Shown: one piece after another, positions 42,704-51,249 of the stretch
Layout of the letters: the number at the start of each line of letters is the position of its first letter
Numbering within the stretch: position 1 is the stretch's first letter
Assembly: GCF_900996225.1 (NCBI RefSeq)
Contig: NZ_CAAJGL010000112.1
Coordinates: 62,001-126,000 of the forward strand
Length of the DNA stretch: 64,000 nucleotides
DNA from: Paraburkholderia sp. BCC1884
GTDB lineage: Bacteria; Pseudomonadota; Gammaproteobacteria; Burkholderiales; Burkholderiaceae
Reading direction: 5' to 3'
Made by a program: the position numbers and the translations under genes
Notes under the pieces: generated by a model
What the model was told of the DNA's origin: nothing
Seen by the model: only the letters and a program-made list of their open reading frames with translations
Databases searched by the model: none

Positions 42704-44053
42704 ATGGCTATCAAGCAAACCGGCGACATTGCCGCGCAGCGGCTATCGCCCGAGCAGCTTTCGTGCGAGTTCTCCGACATCGCGCCTTTGCTCGACGCAA
42801 GCGCGGCGGCCGCCGCGGCGAGTCGCTGCCACTACTGCTACGACGCGCCGTGCGTAAACGCGTGCCCCACGCAGATCGACATTCCCAGTTTCATTCGCAA
42901 GATCGGCAACGGCAATCTGAAAGGCGCGGCGGTCGATATTCTCTCGGCCAATCCGATGGGCGGCATGTGCGCGCGCGTTTGCCCGACCGAAATTCTTTGC
43001 GAAGGCGCATGCGTTCGTAATCATCAGGATGCGAAGCCGGTTGCAATCGGCGCGCTGCAACGTCATGCAACCGATTGGGCCATGGCGCGTGGTGAGCCAC
43101 TGTTCACGCGGGCCGCACCGACTGGCCGGCAGGTGGCGGTGGTCGGCGCGGGGCCGGCGGGACTCGCTTGCGCGCATCGGCTTGCGCTGGCCGGCCACGA
43201 CGTCACGATTTACGACGCTCGCGAAAAAGCGGGCGGCCTCAATGAATACGGCATCGCTGCCTATAAGACCGTCGACGATTTTGCGCAGCGGGAAGTCGAG
43301 TGGTTGTGCTCGGTCGGCGGTATCGAGATCAAACACGGCGTCTCGCTGGGTCAAGACCTCGACCTCGATACGCTGCGCAAGCAACACGATGCCGTGTTTC
43401 TCGCGATCGGTCTGACGGGCGTGCGCGCGCTGGCGATGGAAGGCGAAGACTTGAGCGGCGTGATGAACGCCGTGGATTTCATCGAACAGGTACGCGCCGC
43501 GAGCGACGTCGGCACGGTGCCGGTCGGCCGCCGGGTCGTCGTGATCGGCGGCGGCAATACGGCAGTGGATGCCGCCGTGCAAAGCCATAAGCTCGGTGCG
43601 ACCACGGTGACGATGGTGTATCGACGCGGCGTCGAATCGATGAGCGCCACCTGGGCCGAACGCGACTTCGCGCAGACCAGCGGCGTAACGCTCATTACGC
43701 ACGCAAGGCCGATGCGTCTGATTGGCGAAGACGGCGTGGTCACGGGTGTCGAATTCGAGCGCACGTCGAGCGGGGGCACTCAGGAGCGTTTCGTTGTCGA
43801 AGCGGACATGGTGCTCAAGGCAATCGGTCAAACCTTGGTGCCGGTCGGCGTCGCGCGCGAACTGTTGACGCTCGACGGCAGCCGCATCGCAGTGGATGCG
43901 AGTGGGCAGACCACGCTTGCCGGCGTGTGGGCAGGTGGCGATTGCGCGGCGACCGGTGGCATCGATCTCACGGTGCAGGCGGTGCAGGACGGCAAGGTCG
44001 CGGCCGCCGGCATCGACGCCGACTTCGCCCGCACGGCCGTGAAAGCCGCGTAG
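42704..44053 (+). CDS. preT: Dihydropyrimidine dehydrogenase, NAD(P)H-binding subunit
   Basis: A 449-residue flavoprotein resembling the glutamate synthase small subunit and the N-terminal part of mammalian dihydropyrimidine dehydrogenase. An N-terminal cysteine-rich domain (RCHYCYDAPCVNACPTQIDI, then CARVCPTEILCEGACV) binds two 4Fe-4S clusters. FAD (VVGAGPAGLACAHRL) and NAD(P)H (VVIGGGNTAVDAA) sites follow. It takes electrons from NAD(P)H and passes them to PreA for reduction of uracil or thymine. The ATG at 42704 follows GAAGAAGGAACGTGT. The gap to preA is 66 bp. Confidence 0.92.
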   Translation: MAIKQTGDIAAQRLSPEQLSCEFSDIAPLLDASAAAAAASRCHYCYDAPCVNACPTQIDIPSFIRKIGNGNLKGAAVDILSANPMGGMCARVCPTEILCEGACVRNHQDAKPVAIGALQRHATDWAMARGEPLFTRAAPTGRQVAVVGAGPAGLACAHRLALAGHDVTIYDAREKAGGLNEYGIAAYKTVDDFAQREVEWLCSVGGIEIKHGVSLGQDLDLDTLRKQHDAVFLAIGLTGVRALAMEGEDLSGVMNAVDFIEQVRAASDVGTVPVGRRVVVIGGGNTAVDAAVQSHKLGATTVTMVYRRGVESMSATWAERDFAQTSGVTLITHARPMRLIGEDGVVTGVEFERTSSGGTQERFVVEADMVLKAIGQTLVPVGVARELLTLDGSRIAVDASGQTTLAGVWAGGDCAATGGIDLTVQAVQDGKVAAAGIDADFARTAVKAA

Positions 44054-44119
44054 ACGGGTCGAGCCGCCCACATCACACACCTGATACAGACAAAAACAGC
44101 TGTCCCCAAGGAGCCGAAC

Positions 44120-45457
44120 ATGGCCGATCTGCGCTGTACGATTGCCGGCATCACTTCGCCGAATCCTTTCTGGCTCGCCTCCGCGCCGCCGACCGACAAA
44201 GCCTATAACGTGAACCGCGCGTTCGAAGCGGGCTGGGGCGGCGTGGTGTGGAAGACGCTGGGCCTCGACCCACACGTGGTGAACGTCAGCTCGCGCTATG
44301 GCGCGGTGCAATGGAACGGCCAGCGCATGGCGGGCCTGAACAACATCGAGCTGATCACCGACCGTCCGCTCGATATCAATCTCAAGGAAATCGCGCAGGT
44401 CAAACGCGACTGGCCGGATCGCGCGATGATCGTCTCGCTGATGGTGCCGTGCAACGAACGTGACTGGAAATGGATTTTGCCGCTGGTGGAGGACACCGGA
44501 GCGGACGCGGTCGAACTCAATTTCGGCTGCCCGCACGGCATGAGCGAACGCGGCATGGGCGCGGCGGTCGGCCAGGTGCCGGAGTACATCGAGATGGTCA
44601 CGCGCTGGGTCAAGGAAGGCACCCGACTGCCGTGTCTCGTGAAGCTCACACCGAATATCAGTGACATTCGCCTCGGTTCGCGAGCGGCTTATCAAGGTGG
44701 CGCGGACGGCGTGTCGCTCATCAACACGATCAACTCGATCGTGGCGGTCGATCTCGATGCGATGGCGCCGTTGCCGATGGTCGATGGCAAGGGCACGCAC
44801 GGCGGCTACTGCGGGCCGGCCGTCAAGCCGATTGCGTTGAACATGGTCGCCGAAATCGCGCGTGATCCGGAGACGCCGAATCTGCCGATCTCCGGCATCG
44901 GCGGGATCTCGACCTGGCGCGACGCCGCCGAATTCATGGTGCTCGGCGCGGGCAGCGTGCAGGTCTGCACGGCGGCGATGCATTACGGCTTTCGCATCGT
45001 CTCCGATCTCGCCGACGGCCTCTCGAACTGGATGGACGAAAAAGGCTATGCGACGCTCGACGATATTCGCGGCCGCGCCGTGCCCAACGTCACCGACTGG
45101 AAGTACCTGAACCTCAAATACGACATCAAGGCGCGCATCGATCAGGACAAGTGCATTCAGTGCGGCCTGTGCCACATCGCCTGTGAGGACACGGCGCATC
45201 AGGCGATCATGAAAGAAAAAGATGGCGTCCGGCATTTTGAAGTGATGGACTCCGAATGTGTCGGCTGCAATCTGTGCATGCACGTCTGCCCGGTCGAGCA
45301 ATGCATCACGATGGAACGCGTGGATAACGGCGAGTACGCGAACTGGACCACGCATCCGAATAACCCGGCGCGCGTGGGCGTTCCGGAAACGGCCGGCGCG
45401 GATGCCGGGCAGAGCGTCGAAGCGACGGCGCACGCACACGCGGCAAAGGCAGCCTGA
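44120..45457 (+). CDS. preA: Dihydropyrimidine dehydrogenase, catalytic subunit
   Basis: A 445-residue subunit with a dihydroorotate-dehydrogenase-like FMN barrel. The pyrimidine-handling segment ELNFGCPHGMSERGMGAAVG lies in the first half, with the catalytic cysteine in FGCPHG and the FMN site in ISGIGGISTWRDAAEFMVLG. Two 4Fe-4S motifs close to the C-terminus (CIQCGLCHIACED and CVGCNLCMHVCPVEQC) receive electrons from PreT. It reduces uracil and thymine to the 5,6-dihydro forms, step one of the pathway. The start follows CAAGGAGCCGAAC. Confidence 0.94.
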   Translation: MADLRCTIAGITSPNPFWLASAPPTDKAYNVNRAFEAGWGGVVWKTLGLDPHVVNVSSRYGAVQWNGQRMAGLNNIELITDRPLDINLKEIAQVKRDWPDRAMIVSLMVPCNERDWKWILPLVEDTGADAVELNFGCPHGMSERGMGAAVGQVPEYIEMVTRWVKEGTRLPCLVKLTPNISDIRLGSRAAYQGGADGVSLINTINSIVAVDLDAMAPLPMVDGKGTHGGYCGPAVKPIALNMVAEIARDPETPNLPISGIGGISTWRDAAEFMVLGAGSVQVCTAAMHYGFRIVSDLADGLSNWMDEKGYATLDDIRGRAVPNVTDWKYLNLKYDIKARIDQDKCIQCGLCHIACEDTAHQAIMKEKDGVRHFEVMDSECVGCNLCMHVCPVEQCITMERVDNGEYANWTTHPNNPARVGVPETAGADAGQSVEATAHAHAAKAA

Positions 45458-45529
45458 CCATATTCACCTCATAGCCCGACGCGCCACCAGACGCCGCGCG
45501 GGTCCCAACGATCCAGTGGAGATCTTTCG

Positions 45530-47041
45530 ATGAAGCAGACAGCGCAATCCGTCGATCCGCAGCTAGCGGCCGGCGCGCAGGGCAGCAGTCTTTACAACGA
45601 CGACCTCGCGCCGACCGGCGTCGCGCAACGCACCTGGCGGTGGTATCACTTCGCCGCGTTGTGGGTGGGGATGGTGATGAACATCGCGTCGTACATGCTC
45701 GCCGCGGGCTTGACGGAAGAGGGCATGTCGCCGTGGCAGGCCGTGGCGACCGTGTTGCTCGGCAATCTGATCGTGCTGGTGCCGATGCTGTTGATCGGCC
45801 ATGCAGGCGCCAAGCATGGCATTCCGTACGCCGTGCTGGTGCGCTCCTCGTTCGGCACGCAAGGCGCCAAGCTGCCGGCCATGCTGCGCGCGATCGTCGC
45901 GTGTGGCTGGTACGGGATTCAGACCTGGCTCGGCGGTAGCGCGATCTACACGCTGCTGAACATTCTTACCGGCAACGCACTGCATGGCGCGGCCTTGCCG
46001 TTTCTCGACATTTCGCTCGCGCAGCTCGCCTGTTTTCTCGCGTTCTGGGCCTTGCAGATCTACTTCATCGTGCATGGCACCGACTCGATCCGCTGGCTCG
46101 AAAGCTGGTCCGCACCGATCAAGATCGTGATGTGCATCGCGCTCGTATGGTGGGCGACGTCGAAGGCGGGCGGTCTCGGCTCGATGCTGTCGGCGCCGTC
46201 GCAATTCGTCGCGGGCGGCAAGAAAGAGGGGATGTTCTGGGCGACCTTCTGGCCCGGCCTCACCGCGATGGTCGGTTTCTGGGCGACGCTCGCGCTGAAC
46301 ATCCCCGACTTCACGCGCTTCGCCCGAACGCAGCGCGACCAGATCATCGGCCAGTCGGTCGGCTTGCCGGTGCCGATGGCCTTGCTCTCGGTGATCTCGG
46401 TGGTGGTGACCTCGGCCACCGTAGTGATCTACGGCAAGGCGATCTGGGACCCGATCGACCTGACGAGCCGCATGACGGGCATCGGCGTGGGACTCGCGCT
46501 CATCATCCTGACGCTCGACACGATGTGCTGCAATCTGGCGGCCAACCTCGTCGGTCCGGCTTACGATTTTTCGAGCCTGTGGCCGAAGGGGATTTCGTAT
46601 CGCGTCGGCGGCATGATTACCGCGACCATCGCGATCGTGATGATGCCGTGGAAGATCCTCGCGACCACGCAAGGCTATATCTTCACGTGGCTGGTCGGTT
46701 ATTCGGCTCTGCTCGGTCCGGTCGCGGGCATTCTGATGGTCGACTACTTCCTGATTCGCGGCACGCGGCTCGATGCGCGCGAACTGTTCGACGAGCATGG
46801 CGAATACAGTTACACGGGCGGCTGGAATATCGGCGCGGTGGTCGCGCTGCTGGTCGGCGTGTTGCCGAATCTGCCGGGTTTCCTGCACACCGCATTTCCG
46901 GCTTCGTTCCCGAACGTGCCGGCGATCTTCAACACGCTCTACACGTATGCATGGTTTGTCGGACTCGCGTTGGCGTCGATCGTATACAGCGCCTGGATGA
47001 AATTGAGCAAGGGGCCGAGCGCGCGCGTGGCGAGCGCATGA
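45530..47041 (+). CDS. NCS1-family nucleobase:cation symporter
   Basis: A 503-residue inner-membrane transporter with 12 hydrophobic segments. The NCS1 family imports uracil, allantoin, hydantoins, cytosine or thiamine. Recognisable segments are RTWRWYHFAALWVGMVMNIA at the start, GNLIVLVPMLLIGHAGAKHG with the substrate/cation-site helix, and PDFTRFARTQRDQIIGQSVG in the middle. Placement between preA and the dihydropyrimidinase gene suggests uracil, thymine or dihydropyrimidine uptake. The start follows AGTGGAGATCTTTCG. The C-terminus ends in a short basic tail. Confidence 0.9.
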   Translation: MKQTAQSVDPQLAAGAQGSSLYNDDLAPTGVAQRTWRWYHFAALWVGMVMNIASYMLAAGLTEEGMSPWQAVATVLLGNLIVLVPMLLIGHAGAKHGIPYAVLVRSSFGTQGAKLPAMLRAIVACGWYGIQTWLGGSAIYTLLNILTGNALHGAALPFLDISLAQLACFLAFWALQIYFIVHGTDSIRWLESWSAPIKIVMCIALVWWATSKAGGLGSMLSAPSQFVAGGKKEGMFWATFWPGLTAMVGFWATLALNIPDFTRFARTQRDQIIGQSVGLPVPMALLSVISVVVTSATVVIYGKAIWDPIDLTSRMTGIGVGLALIILTLDTMCCNLAANLVGPAYDFSSLWPKGISYRVGGMITATIAIVMMPWKILATTQGYIFTWLVGYSALLGPVAGILMVDYFLIRGTRLDARELFDEHGEYSYTGGWNIGAVVALLVGVLPNLPGFLHTAFPASFPNVPAIFNTLYTYAWFVGLALASIVYSAWMKLSKGPSARVASA

Positions 47042-47093
47042 GCCTGCAGTACGAAGTAGGACCGAAACCAGCAGTTCATAAGGAGGCGGCAAC

Positions 47094-48545
47094 ATGACGA
47101 CCCTGATTCGCGGCGGCACGATTATCGACGCGGAGAACACCTATCGTGCGGATGTATTGTGTGCGGACCCGCAGGACGGCGGCACGATCCTGCAGATCGG
47201 CGCCGACCTCGAAGCGCCCGCGGGCGCCACGATCGTCGATGCGGGCGGGCAGTACGTCATGCCCGGCGGCATCGATCCACATACGCATATGGAATTGCCC
47301 TTCATGGGCACGACCGCGAGCGACGATTTCTACACGGGCACGGCGGCGGGTTTATCGGGCGGCACGACCAGCATTATCGATTTCGTGATTCCGAGCCCGA
47401 AGCAGTCGCTGATGGAAGCCTTCAGGGAATGGCGCGGCTGGGCCGAGAAAGCTTCGTCCGATTACGGCTTTCACGTCGCGGTCACGTGGTGGGACGACTC
47501 GGTCTATCGCGACATGGGCACGCTCGTGCATGAACACGGCGTGTCGAGTTTCAAGCACTTCATGGCCTACAAGAACGCAATCATGGCCGACGACGAAGTG
47601 CTGGTGAACAGCTTCTCGCGTTCGCTCGAACTCGGCGCATTGCCCACCGTGCATGCGGAGAATGGCGAACTCGTGTTCCAGTTGCAGCGACAGTTGCTGG
47701 CCAAAGGCTTCACGGGACCGGAGGCGCATCCGCTGTCGCGGCCGCCGGAAGTGGAAGGCGAGGCGGCCAATCGCGCGATTCGCATCGCACAGGTACTCGG
47801 CGTGCCGGTGTATATCGTGCATGTCTCCGCGAAAGATGCGGTCGACGCCATCGCGCGTGCCCGTAGCGAAGGGCTGCGCGTGTTCGGCGAAGTGCTGCCG
47901 GGTCATCTGGTAATCGACGAAGCGGTGTATCGCGATCCCGACTGGACGCGCGCGGCGGCGCACGTGATGAGCCCGCCGTTTCGCTCGGCCGAACATCGCG
48001 AGGCATTGTGGCGCGGTTTGCAGGCGGGTCAGCTGCACACCACGGCGACCGATCACTGCGTGTTCTGTGCGTCGCAGAAAGCCATGGGCCGCGAGGACTT
48101 CACCAAGATCCCAAACGGCTGCGGCGGCGTCGAGGACCGCATGGCGGTGCTCTGGCATCACGGTGTGAATTCGGGGCGTCTCACGCCGAACGAGTTCGTG
48201 CGCGTCACGTCGACCAATGCGGCGCAAATCTTCAATCTCTACCCGCGCAAAGGCGCGGTCCAGGTCGGCGCGGATGCCGATCTCGTCGTGTGGGATCCCA
48301 ACGCGAGCAGGACCATTTCGGTGAAGACGCATCACCAGAAGGTCGACTTCAACGTGTTCGAAGGCATGACGGTGCAGGGCGTGGCGATGCACACGCTCAC
48401 GCGCGGCGCACTCGCCTGGACCGACGGCGAATTGCGTGCGGTGCGGGGCGCGGGACGTTATCTGAAGCGTCCGCCGAATCCGGCTTACTTCGACGCGATT
48501 CGCGTGGCCAACAAGCGTAAGGAGCCGCATCCGGTGGAGCGTTGA
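47094..48545 (+). CDS. hydA: Dihydropyrimidinase
   Basis: A 483-residue D-hydantoinase/dihydropyrimidinase of the amidohydrolase superfamily, which opens dihydrouracil to N-carbamoyl-beta-alanine. Zn ligands are visible as GGIDPHTHMELPFMG, the carboxylated-lysine region FKHFMAYKNAIM, PTVHAENGELV, YIVHVSAKDA and the aspartate in TATDHCVFCASQ. The start follows ATAAGGAGGCGGCAAC, a strong ribosome site. It completes the enzyme set together with PreT, PreA and the amidase; a beta-alanine transaminase is not encoded in this window. A terminator at 48563-48598 follows. Confidence 0.93.
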   Translation: MTTLIRGGTIIDAENTYRADVLCADPQDGGTILQIGADLEAPAGATIVDAGGQYVMPGGIDPHTHMELPFMGTTASDDFYTGTAAGLSGGTTSIIDFVIPSPKQSLMEAFREWRGWAEKASSDYGFHVAVTWWDDSVYRDMGTLVHEHGVSSFKHFMAYKNAIMADDEVLVNSFSRSLELGALPTVHAENGELVFQLQRQLLAKGFTGPEAHPLSRPPEVEGEAANRAIRIAQVLGVPVYIVHVSAKDAVDAIARARSEGLRVFGEVLPGHLVIDEAVYRDPDWTRAAAHVMSPPFRSAEHREALWRGLQAGQLHTTATDHCVFCASQKAMGREDFTKIPNGCGGVEDRMAVLWHHGVNSGRLTPNEFVRVTSTNAAQIFNLYPRKGAVQVGADADLVVWDPNASRTISVKTHHQKVDFNVFEGMTVQGVAMHTLTRGALAWTDGELRAVRGAGRYLKRPPNPAYFDAIRVANKRKEPHPVER

Positions 48546-48562
48546 GCCCGTGCAATCGAACA

Positions 48563-48598
48563 GGCGGTGCAGGCCGACGGGCCCGCACCGCTTTTTTT
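48563..48598 (+). terminator. Rho-independent terminator of the pyrimidine catabolism operon
   Basis: GCGGTGC and GCACCGC pair around a 14-nt loop that can itself form a short GGCC stem, followed by seven T. It lies 18 bp past the dihydropyrimidinase stop and separates the operon from the ABC transporter genes. Confidence 0.85.
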
Positions 48599-48899
48599 CG
48601 GACCGTGCTTTCGTCGCGGCCGCCCGCTTCCCGCGTTTTCCCCGATGGCGCCCGGACCCGGTTCCATGGTGCGATGCATGCCGCAATCGGCCATCTGTTG
48701 TAGAGTCGCATTTCATGCCATGACAGAGGTGGCGGCTGTCCGCTTAGCACGAATGCGCATATTGATCGGAAAGCTGATCCTTTGTAAAAACGCAGGCCGT
48801 TTGCTACAGTCCGCCCACTCCGCCGGGCGCTAGCACTGGCGGGAAACGACAGACACAAAACCTGGCCACCGACGCAGCAAACCTGACGGAGCTCCCCCG
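48599..48899. promoter_or_regulatory. Intergenic region with promoter of the amino-acid ABC operon
   Basis: TTGTAA (48782-48787), a 17-bp spacer and TACAGT (48805-48810) form the best promoter match, about 90 bp before the first ABC gene. The rest of the roughly 300 bp shows no gene, RNA or repeat that I can support. The untranslated leader is GC-rich and could fold, but no known riboswitch pattern is evident. Confidence 0.45.
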
Positions 48900-49682
48900 A
48901 TGAAGTCGATTCGTTCCATTCTGCTGATCGCCCTGTTTCAGGCGGTCACCCTGAGCCCGGCATTCGCCGCCGATGAACTCGCGCAGATCAAATCCGCGGG
49001 TGTGTTGAAGATCGGCACCGAGGGCACCTATGCCCCGTTCACGTTCCATGACGAATCCGGCAAGCTGACGGGCTTCGACGTGGAGATCGGCACCGCGATC
49101 GCGCAGCGCCTGGGCGTCAAGCCGCAATTCGTCGAAGGCAAATGGGACGGTCTGATCGCCGGTCTCGACGTGAACCGCTACGACGCGGTGATCAACGAGG
49201 TCGCCGTGACCGACGCGCGCAAGGTGAAATACGATTTCTCCGACCCGTACATCACCTCGCACGCAGCGCTGATCGTGCAGTCGAACAACACGACGATCAA
49301 GAACTTCGACGACCTGAAGGGCAAGAAGTCGGCCAATACGCTCACCAGCAACTTCGGCAAGATCGCGGCGGCGCACGGCGCGGACGTGATCCCGGTGCAG
49401 GGCTTCAATGAGTCGATCGATCTGCTGACCTCGGGCCGGGTGGATGCGACCGTCAACGATTCGCTGTCGTTCCTCGACTTCAAGAAGCACAAGCCCGATG
49501 CCAAGGTGAAGATCGTCGCGCTCGATACGTCGGCCGACAGCAGCGACAAATCCGCGGTGTTGATCCGCAAGGGCAGCCCCGATTTGCAGGCCGCGATCAA
49601 CAAGGCGCTCGCCGACATGAAGAAAGACGGCACTTACGCGAAGATCTCGCAGAAGTATTTCGGCAAAGACGTCTCCCAGTAA
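48900..49682 (+). CDS. Amino-acid ABC transporter, periplasmic substrate-binding protein
   Basis: A 260-residue periplasmic binding protein of family 3 (polar amino acids). A Sec signal is cleaved near AFAA (residues 1-23), and the mature chain begins DELAQIKSAGVLKIGTEGTY, followed by the conserved GFDVEIGTAIAQRLGVKPQF and the second-lobe segment GKKSANTLTSNFG. Cystine-binding proteins of the FliY type look much like this. The ligand is a polar or sulfur amino acid; sequence alone does not decide. The start follows TGACGGAGCTCCCCCG. It is 27 bp before the permease gene. Confidence 0.9.
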   Translation: MKSIRSILLIALFQAVTLSPAFAADELAQIKSAGVLKIGTEGTYAPFTFHDESGKLTGFDVEIGTAIAQRLGVKPQFVEGKWDGLIAGLDVNRYDAVINEVAVTDARKVKYDFSDPYITSHAALIVQSNNTTIKNFDDLKGKKSANTLTSNFGKIAAAHGADVIPVQGFNESIDLLTSGRVDATVNDSLSFLDFKKHKPDAKVKIVALDTSADSSDKSAVLIRKGSPDLQAAINKALADMKKDGTYAKISQKYFGKDVSQ

Positions 49683-49709
49683 AAGCAAACGTCACCCGCG
49701 AGTCTGAAT

Positions 49710-50387
49710 ATGCCGGCATGGTTGCATCTGATGGCGCAGTCGCTGTGGCCCCTGCTGTATGCGGGGCTCGTGTTCACTGTGCCGCTCACTCTGGCGTCGT
49801 TCGCAATCGGGCTGACGCTGGCGTTCGTGGTGGCGCTCGTGCGGCTGTTCGGGCCGAAGTGGGCGGTGGTGATCGTGCGCTTCTATGTCTGGCTGTTTCG
49901 CGGCTCGCCGTTGCTCGTGCAGCTATTCGTGATCTTTTACGGCTTGCCCAACGTGGGCATCGTGCTCGATCCGCTAACGGCGGCGATCATCGGCTTCTCG
50001 CTGAACGTCGGCGCGTATAACTCCGAGGTGATCCGCGGCGTAATCGAGTCGATTCCGAAAGGGCAGTGGGAAGCCGCGTATTCAATGGGGATGACGCGCG
50101 AGCAGGCCTTGCGGCGCGCGATTCTCCCGCAGGCGGCGCGCGTCGCGCTGCCGCCGTTGTCGAATGCCTTTATCGCGCTGGTGAAAGACACGTCGCTGGC
50201 CGCCGTGCTGACCGTGCCGGAAGTGTTCCAGGCGGCGCAACGCATTGCGTCGGTCACGTACGAGCCGCTGATCCTCTATACGGAGGCCGCGCTCGTTTAT
50301 CTGGTGTTCAGTTCGGTGCTGTCGTCGGCGCAGGTCAGGCTCGAGCGCAAGTTCGGACGTCACGCACTTTTTCAGGCGGGCAACTGA
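49710..50387 (+). CDS. Amino-acid ABC transporter, permease
   Basis: A 225-residue inner-membrane permease of the HisM/GlnP type, with five membrane segments. The coupling-helix motif that contacts the ATPase is present as EAAYSMGMTREQALRRAILP. The N-terminal TM is LWPLLYAGLVFTVPLTLASF. A single permease gene means a homodimer, as in cystine and glutamine systems. Its TGA overlaps the ATP-binding gene's ATG by one base (TGATG at 50385-50389). Confidence 0.9.
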   Translation: MPAWLHLMAQSLWPLLYAGLVFTVPLTLASFAIGLTLAFVVALVRLFGPKWAVVIVRFYVWLFRGSPLLVQLFVIFYGLPNVGIVLDPLTAAIIGFSLNVGAYNSEVIRGVIESIPKGQWEAAYSMGMTREQALRRAILPQAARVALPPLSNAFIALVKDTSLAAVLTVPEVFQAAQRIASVTYEPLILYTEAALVYLVFSSVLSSAQVRLERKFGRHALFQAGN

Positions 50388-51169
50388 TGATCCGACTGGA
50401 AAAAATCGACAAATCCTTTGGCGAGCAACGGGTGCTGAATTCGGTCGACCTGCACCTTGCCACGGGTAACGTCACCGCGTTGATCGGTCCATCGGGCAGC
50501 GGTAAAAGCACGCTGCTGCGCTGCGTGAATCTGCTTGAAATTCCCGAGTCCGGCTCGCTCGCACTCGGCGACCTGCGGCTGGAATTCAGTCGCGATCGTA
50601 AGCCTTCGCGCGACGCGGTGCTGGCGATACGGCGTCGCACCGGCATGGTGTTCCAGAACTTCCAGCTGTTCCCGCATCTCACCGTGCGGCAGAACGTGAT
50701 GGAGGGTTTGCTGACCGTGCAGAAGTGGGACAAGGAGCGAGCCCGCGTGCGCGCCGATGAACTGCTCGAGAAAGTGGGCATCGCGCACAAGGCGGATGCC
50801 TGGCCGTCCACGCTATCCGGCGGGCAGCAGCAGCGCGTCGCGATTGCGCGGGCTCTCGCGCCGTCGCCGGAAGTGTTGTTGTGCGACGAGCCGACCTCGG
50901 CGCTCGATCCCGGGCTCGCGGCCGAAGTGGTGGAGGTGCTCAAGCAACTCGCCAACGAAGGCATGACGATGCTGATGGCTACGCACGACCTGCGTCTCGC
51001 GGCGACGATTGCGCGTGACGTGGTGTTTCTGAATAACGGCGTCGTGGTGGAGGCGGGGCCGTCGCGTGAGATTTTCATGCAGCCACGTCAGCCGGAAACC
51101 GCGCGCTTCGTGTCGACGCTCACCCATAGCTTGCCGGACGAGTGGACCGAGGCAGGCAACTCACGCTGA
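50387..51169 (+). CDS. Amino-acid ABC transporter, ATP-binding protein
   Basis: A 260-residue ABC ATPase. Walker A is GPSGSGKST, the Q-loop region VFQNFQLFPHLTV, the signature LSGGQQQRVAIARAL, Walker B VLLCDEPTSALDP and the H-loop MATHDLRL, all intact. It energises uptake through the permease. It ends the three-gene transporter operon; a strong terminator follows at 51193-51217. Compared with GlnQ-type ATPases it has a short insert around SRDRKPSRDAVLAI. Confidence 0.93.
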   Translation: MIRLEKIDKSFGEQRVLNSVDLHLATGNVTALIGPSGSGKSTLLRCVNLLEIPESGSLALGDLRLEFSRDRKPSRDAVLAIRRRTGMVFQNFQLFPHLTVRQNVMEGLLTVQKWDKERARVRADELLEKVGIAHKADAWPSTLSGGQQQRVAIARALAPSPEVLLCDEPTSALDPGLAAEVVEVLKQLANEGMTMLMATHDLRLAATIARDVVFLNNGVVVEAGPSREIFMQPRQPETARFVSTLTHSLPDEWTEAGNSR

Positions 51170-51190
51170 GCGGCAAGCTTCAGAACGCAA

Positions 51191-51217
51191 AAGGGGGCGC
51201 CGAAGCGCCCCCTTTTT
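51191..51217. terminator. Rho-independent terminator between the ABC operon and leuA
   Basis: GGGGGCGC-CGAA-GCGCCCCC is a perfect 8-bp stem with a tetraloop, followed by TTTTT on the plus strand and, on the minus strand, also by TTTT from the AAAA before the stem. It lies between two convergent genes and can serve both. Confidence 0.9.
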
Positions 51218-51249
51218 CATGCTACGTCCTCACACTTGGACGTTAAACC

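Noticed and set aside
42743..45439. 898-codon open frame on the minus strand opposite preT and preA
   Set aside because: The plus strand has two well-recognised genes with intact motifs. The antisense frame is Arg/His/Asp-rich shadow translation caused by GC-rich codon bias.
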